NCBI GenBank assembly: GCA_965613685.1
Contig: OZ277031.1
Location: 62,001 to 126,000 of the forward strand
DNA length: 64,000 bases
Direction of reading: 5' to 3'
From: Methylotenera oryzisoli_B
Lineage (GTDB): Bacteria; Pseudomonadota; Gammaproteobacteria; Burkholderiales; Methylophilaceae
Part shown: positions 62,085 to 64,000 of the stretch, in pieces
Numbering within the stretch: the stretch's first letter is position 1
How the letters are laid out: every line of letters begins with the position of its first letter
The notes under the pieces: model-generated
The model's database searches: none
What the model was told of the DNA's origin: nothing
Seen by the model: the letters and a program-made list of their open reading frames with translations, nothing else
Translations under genes and position numbers: made by a program

Positions 62085-63242
62085 ATGAACGACTATCTTT
62101 TTACTTCAGAATCCGTTTCTGAAGGTCACCCAGACAAACTCGCAGACCAAGTATCCGACAGTATTTTAGACGCGATATTAGAACAAGACCCCACCGCCCG
62201 TGTTGCAGCAGAAACTTTAGCCAACACCGGATTAATTGTATTGGCAGGGGAGATCACTACCACCGCCAATGTGGATTACATCAAAGTAGCGCGTGAGACC
62301 ATCAAACGCATAGGCTACGACAACACCGATTACGGCATAGACTACAAAGGTTGTGCGGTATTGGTGGCTTACGACAAACAATCGCCTGACATTGCCCAGG
62401 GTGTGGACGGCGCGCAGGACGATCCCTTGGATCAAGGCGCGGGCGATCAAGGGTTGATGTTTGGGTACGCTTGTGACGAAACCCCGCAATTGATGCCTTT
62501 GCCCATTTGGTTATCGCACCGCATCATGGAGCGTCAAGCGCAGTTGCGTAAAGATGGCCGTTTGCCTTGGTTGCGTCCCGATGCAAAATCACAAGTCACC
62601 ATTAAATACCAAGACGGTAAAGCCAGCGCGATTGATACCGTGGTGGTGTCAACCCAGCACGCCCCTGAAATGGAATTAAAAGACATACGCGAAGCGGTGA
62701 TAGAAGAAATCATCAAGCCCACCTTGCCTAATGAACTCATCAAGGGCGACATCAAGTTCTTGGTGAATCCTACTGGCCGTTTTGTCATTGGCGGCCCACA
62801 AGGTGATTGCGGTTTAACCGGCCGTAAAATCATCGTCGATACTTACGGCGGTGCCGCTCCTCACGGTGGCGGTGCGTTCTCAGGTAAAGACCCGTCTAAA
62901 GTAGACCGTTCTGCGGCTTACGCTGGCCGTTATGTGGCTAAAAATATTGTGGCTGCTGGTTTGGCTTCGCGTTGCTTGGTGCAAATTTCCTACGCGATTG
63001 GTGTTGCACAGCCTACCTCCATCATGGTCGAGACCTACGGCACAGGTAAGGTGTCTAACGAAGTGCTGACCGCCTTGGTGCGCGAGCACTTTGATTTGCG
63101 TCCTAAAGGCATAGTAAAGATGTTGAATTTACTGCGTCCTATCTATACTAAAACAGCCGCCTACGGCCATTTCGGCCGTGACGAACCCGAGTTTACTTGG
63201 GAAGCGATAGACAAAGCCGCGGCATTAAAAGCGGCGCTCTAA
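62085..63242 (+). CDS. metK: S-adenosylmethionine synthetase MetK
   Basis: The 385-residue enzyme makes SAM from ATP and methionine. FTSESVSEGHPDKLADQVSD, the ATP motif GAGDQGLMFGYA and the P-loop-like GGAFSGKDPSKVDRSAAY are conserved. An SAH riboswitch and ahcY follow, so SAM use and SAH removal are encoded side by side. Confidence 0.98.
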   Translation: MNDYLFTSESVSEGHPDKLADQVSDSILDAILEQDPTARVAAETLANTGLIVLAGEITTTANVDYIKVARETIKRIGYDNTDYGIDYKGCAVLVAYDKQSPDIAQGVDGAQDDPLDQGAGDQGLMFGYACDETPQLMPLPIWLSHRIMERQAQLRKDGRLPWLRPDAKSQVTIKYQDGKASAIDTVVVSTQHAPEMELKDIREAVIEEIIKPTLPNELIKGDIKFLVNPTGRFVIGGPQGDCGLTGRKIIVDTYGGAAPHGGGAFSGKDPSKVDRSAAYAGRYVAKNIVAAGLASRCLVQISYAIGVAQPTSIMVETYGTGKVSNEVLTALVREHFDLRPKGIVKMLNLLRPIYTKTAAYGHFGRDEPEFTWEAIDKAAALKAAL

Positions 63243-63261
63243 GTCGCGCGAGTTAGAGCAA

Positions 63262-63298
63262 AAGCCTTGCTGCCCTTAAGTGCAGCAAGGCTTTTTTA
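63262..63298 (+). terminator. Terminator after metK
   Basis: AAGCCTTGCTGC and GCAGCAAGGCTT form a perfect 12-bp stem followed by a T run, separating metK from the ahcY leader. Confidence 0.93.
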
Positions 63299-63374
63299 TT
63301 GGCTGTACGGAAAATCATGAGTTAGCAAAAATTGGCTTGGAAGGGCAAAAAAACTCAAGTATACTTGCGCCCAT

Positions 63375-63436
63375 TCCGAGGAGCGTTGCGAGAGTCCTTC
63401 TCCCAGGCTCGGAACAGGTTAGAACGACGCTCACCT
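63375..63436 (+). promoter_or_regulatory. SAH riboswitch upstream of ahcY
   Basis: CCGAGGAGCGTTGC, then CCCAGGCTCGG and AACGACGCTCACC match the conserved SAH aptamer, which forms a pseudoknot and turns ahcY on when S-adenosylhomocysteine accumulates. About 100 bases separate it from the ATG. Confidence 0.95.
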
Positions 63437-63533
63437 TATTAACCGTGCCGGGCACGGGATACGGGTGAGAAAAGCGAACAGCCTCTCTAGATTAAACCCT
63501 TTCCCTCCGGTCACATATTCAAGGAAATTGAAC

Positions 63534-64000
63534 ATGAATGCTGTGACTGCTGAAAACAAAACGACAGTAAAAGACTACGTGATTGCCGATATCGGCTTGG
63601 CTGCTTTTGGCCGCAAAGAAATTGCCATTGCCGAAACTGAAATGCCAGGCTTGATGGCGATACGTGAAGAGTTTGCCCTAGTACAACCGCTTAAAGGCGC
63701 GCGCATTACCGGTAGCTTGCACATGACCATACAAACCGCCGTGCTCATTGAAACGCTGAAAGATTTAGGCGCGGAAGTGCGTTGGGCCTCATGCAATATT
63801 TACTCCACGCAAGACCATGCTGCCGCGGCGATTGCTGCTGGCGGTACGCCGGTATTTGCTATTAAAGGTGAAACCTTGACTGAGTATTGGGACTACACCC
63901 ACCGTATTTTTGAGTGGAGCGATGGAGGCTACAGCAACATGATTTTGGACGACGGTGGCGATGCTACTTTGCTCTTGCATTTAGGCACGCGTGCTGAAAA
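63534..64000 (+). CDS. ahcY: Adenosylhomocysteinase AhcY (5' part)
   Basis: The frame is open to the right edge and covers the N-terminal ~155 residues. YVIADIGLA-like DYVIADIGLAAFGRKEIAIAE, MPGLMAIREEF, GSLHMTIQTAVLIETL and NIYSTQDHAAAAIA are typical of the enzyme that splits SAH into adenosine and homocysteine. AAGGAAATTGAAC precedes the ATG. Confidence 0.96.
   Translation, partial: MNAVTAENKTTVKDYVIADIGLAAFGRKEIAIAETEMPGLMAIREEFALVQPLKGARITGSLHMTIQTAVLIETLKDLGAEVRWASCNIYSTQDHAAAAIAAGGTPVFAIKGETLTEYWDYTHRIFEWSDGGYSNMILDDGGDATLLLHLGTRAE

Overview
The window looks like a chromosome segment of a betaproteobacterium of intermediate GC content, probably in the Nitrosomonadales/Methylophilaceae-Gallionellaceae area. 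That placement is inferred from gene content and gene order (thiC, pcm-like, tolC and waaA close together; dapF-DUF484-xerC; zapA next to 6S RNA; metK, SAH riboswitch, ahcY). I could not run a phylogenetic search, so the genus stays open.

Layout. 1-14.5 kb is envelope and housekeeping: an AsmA-like protein (cut by the left edge), uppP, a pseudouridine synthase, an entericidin-like lipoprotein, marC, thiC with a TPP riboswitch, a 910-residue PAP2/LtaS-like fusion, a Pcm-like methyltransferase, a TolC-family channel, an isochorismatase-fold hydrolase, an EF-hand protein, a DUF3313 protein and waaA. 14.5-19.8 kb holds a split B12-dependent ribonucleotide reductase behind a promoter with two NrdR-box-like sites, then a SOUL protein, a Lys/Glu-rich protein and an orphan ParA. 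20.1-24.8 kb is a sulfide/persulfide module: two half-size YeeE/YedE transporters, an ArsR sensor, a persulfide-dioxygenase-like hydrolase, a DUF442-SQR fusion and a TauE permease. 24.9-26.2 kb is a MarR regulator with tandem operators over its promoter, followed by yceI and a CDGSH protein. tRNA-Leu(GAG), a molybdopterin oxidoreductase and a small PepSY-like protein follow.

29.2-47 kb is accessory DNA next to tRNA-Phe. A Phd/RelE toxin-antitoxin pair and a TetR/hydrolase/SDR/DUF2798 cassette (29.3-32.8 kb) are bracketed by palindromic repeats, shared terminators and decayed pieces of tRNA-Phe. A 13.3 kb island (33572-46927) is then delimited by a perfect 65-bp direct repeat that contains the 3' part of tRNA-Phe. 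It carries an AlpA-like regulator, a DUF1281/Api92-like protein, a Fic protein with operator repeats, two 22-bp-phased iterons and a Rep_3 initiator, a block of unfamiliar envelope proteins (two lipoproteins, a zinc-ribbon/coiled-coil/TonB-C fusion, a zinc-ribbon membrane protein and an exported protein), a Ser/Asp/Trp repeat protein, an ArdA antirestriction protein, a replication-relaxation-like protein and the integrase beside the intact tRNA. It reads as an integrative plasmid-like element with no relaxase or conjugation genes.

47-64 kb returns to the core genome: a cobalamin riboswitch controlling btuB and a BtuM-like permease (which fits the B12-dependent reductase), a small coiled-coil protein, zapA and 6S RNA, DUF2237, EVE, a YVTN beta-propeller, ilvA, rpiA, yggX, dgkA, a ZnuD-like receptor with a small His/Cys protein, sodB, xerC-DUF484-dapF, metK, an SAH riboswitch and the start of ahcY.

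The best candidates for undescribed biology are the island's envelope block (38.5-42.7 kb), its two long structured non-coding regions, the serial use of the tRNA-Phe site, and the PAP2/LtaS fusion.
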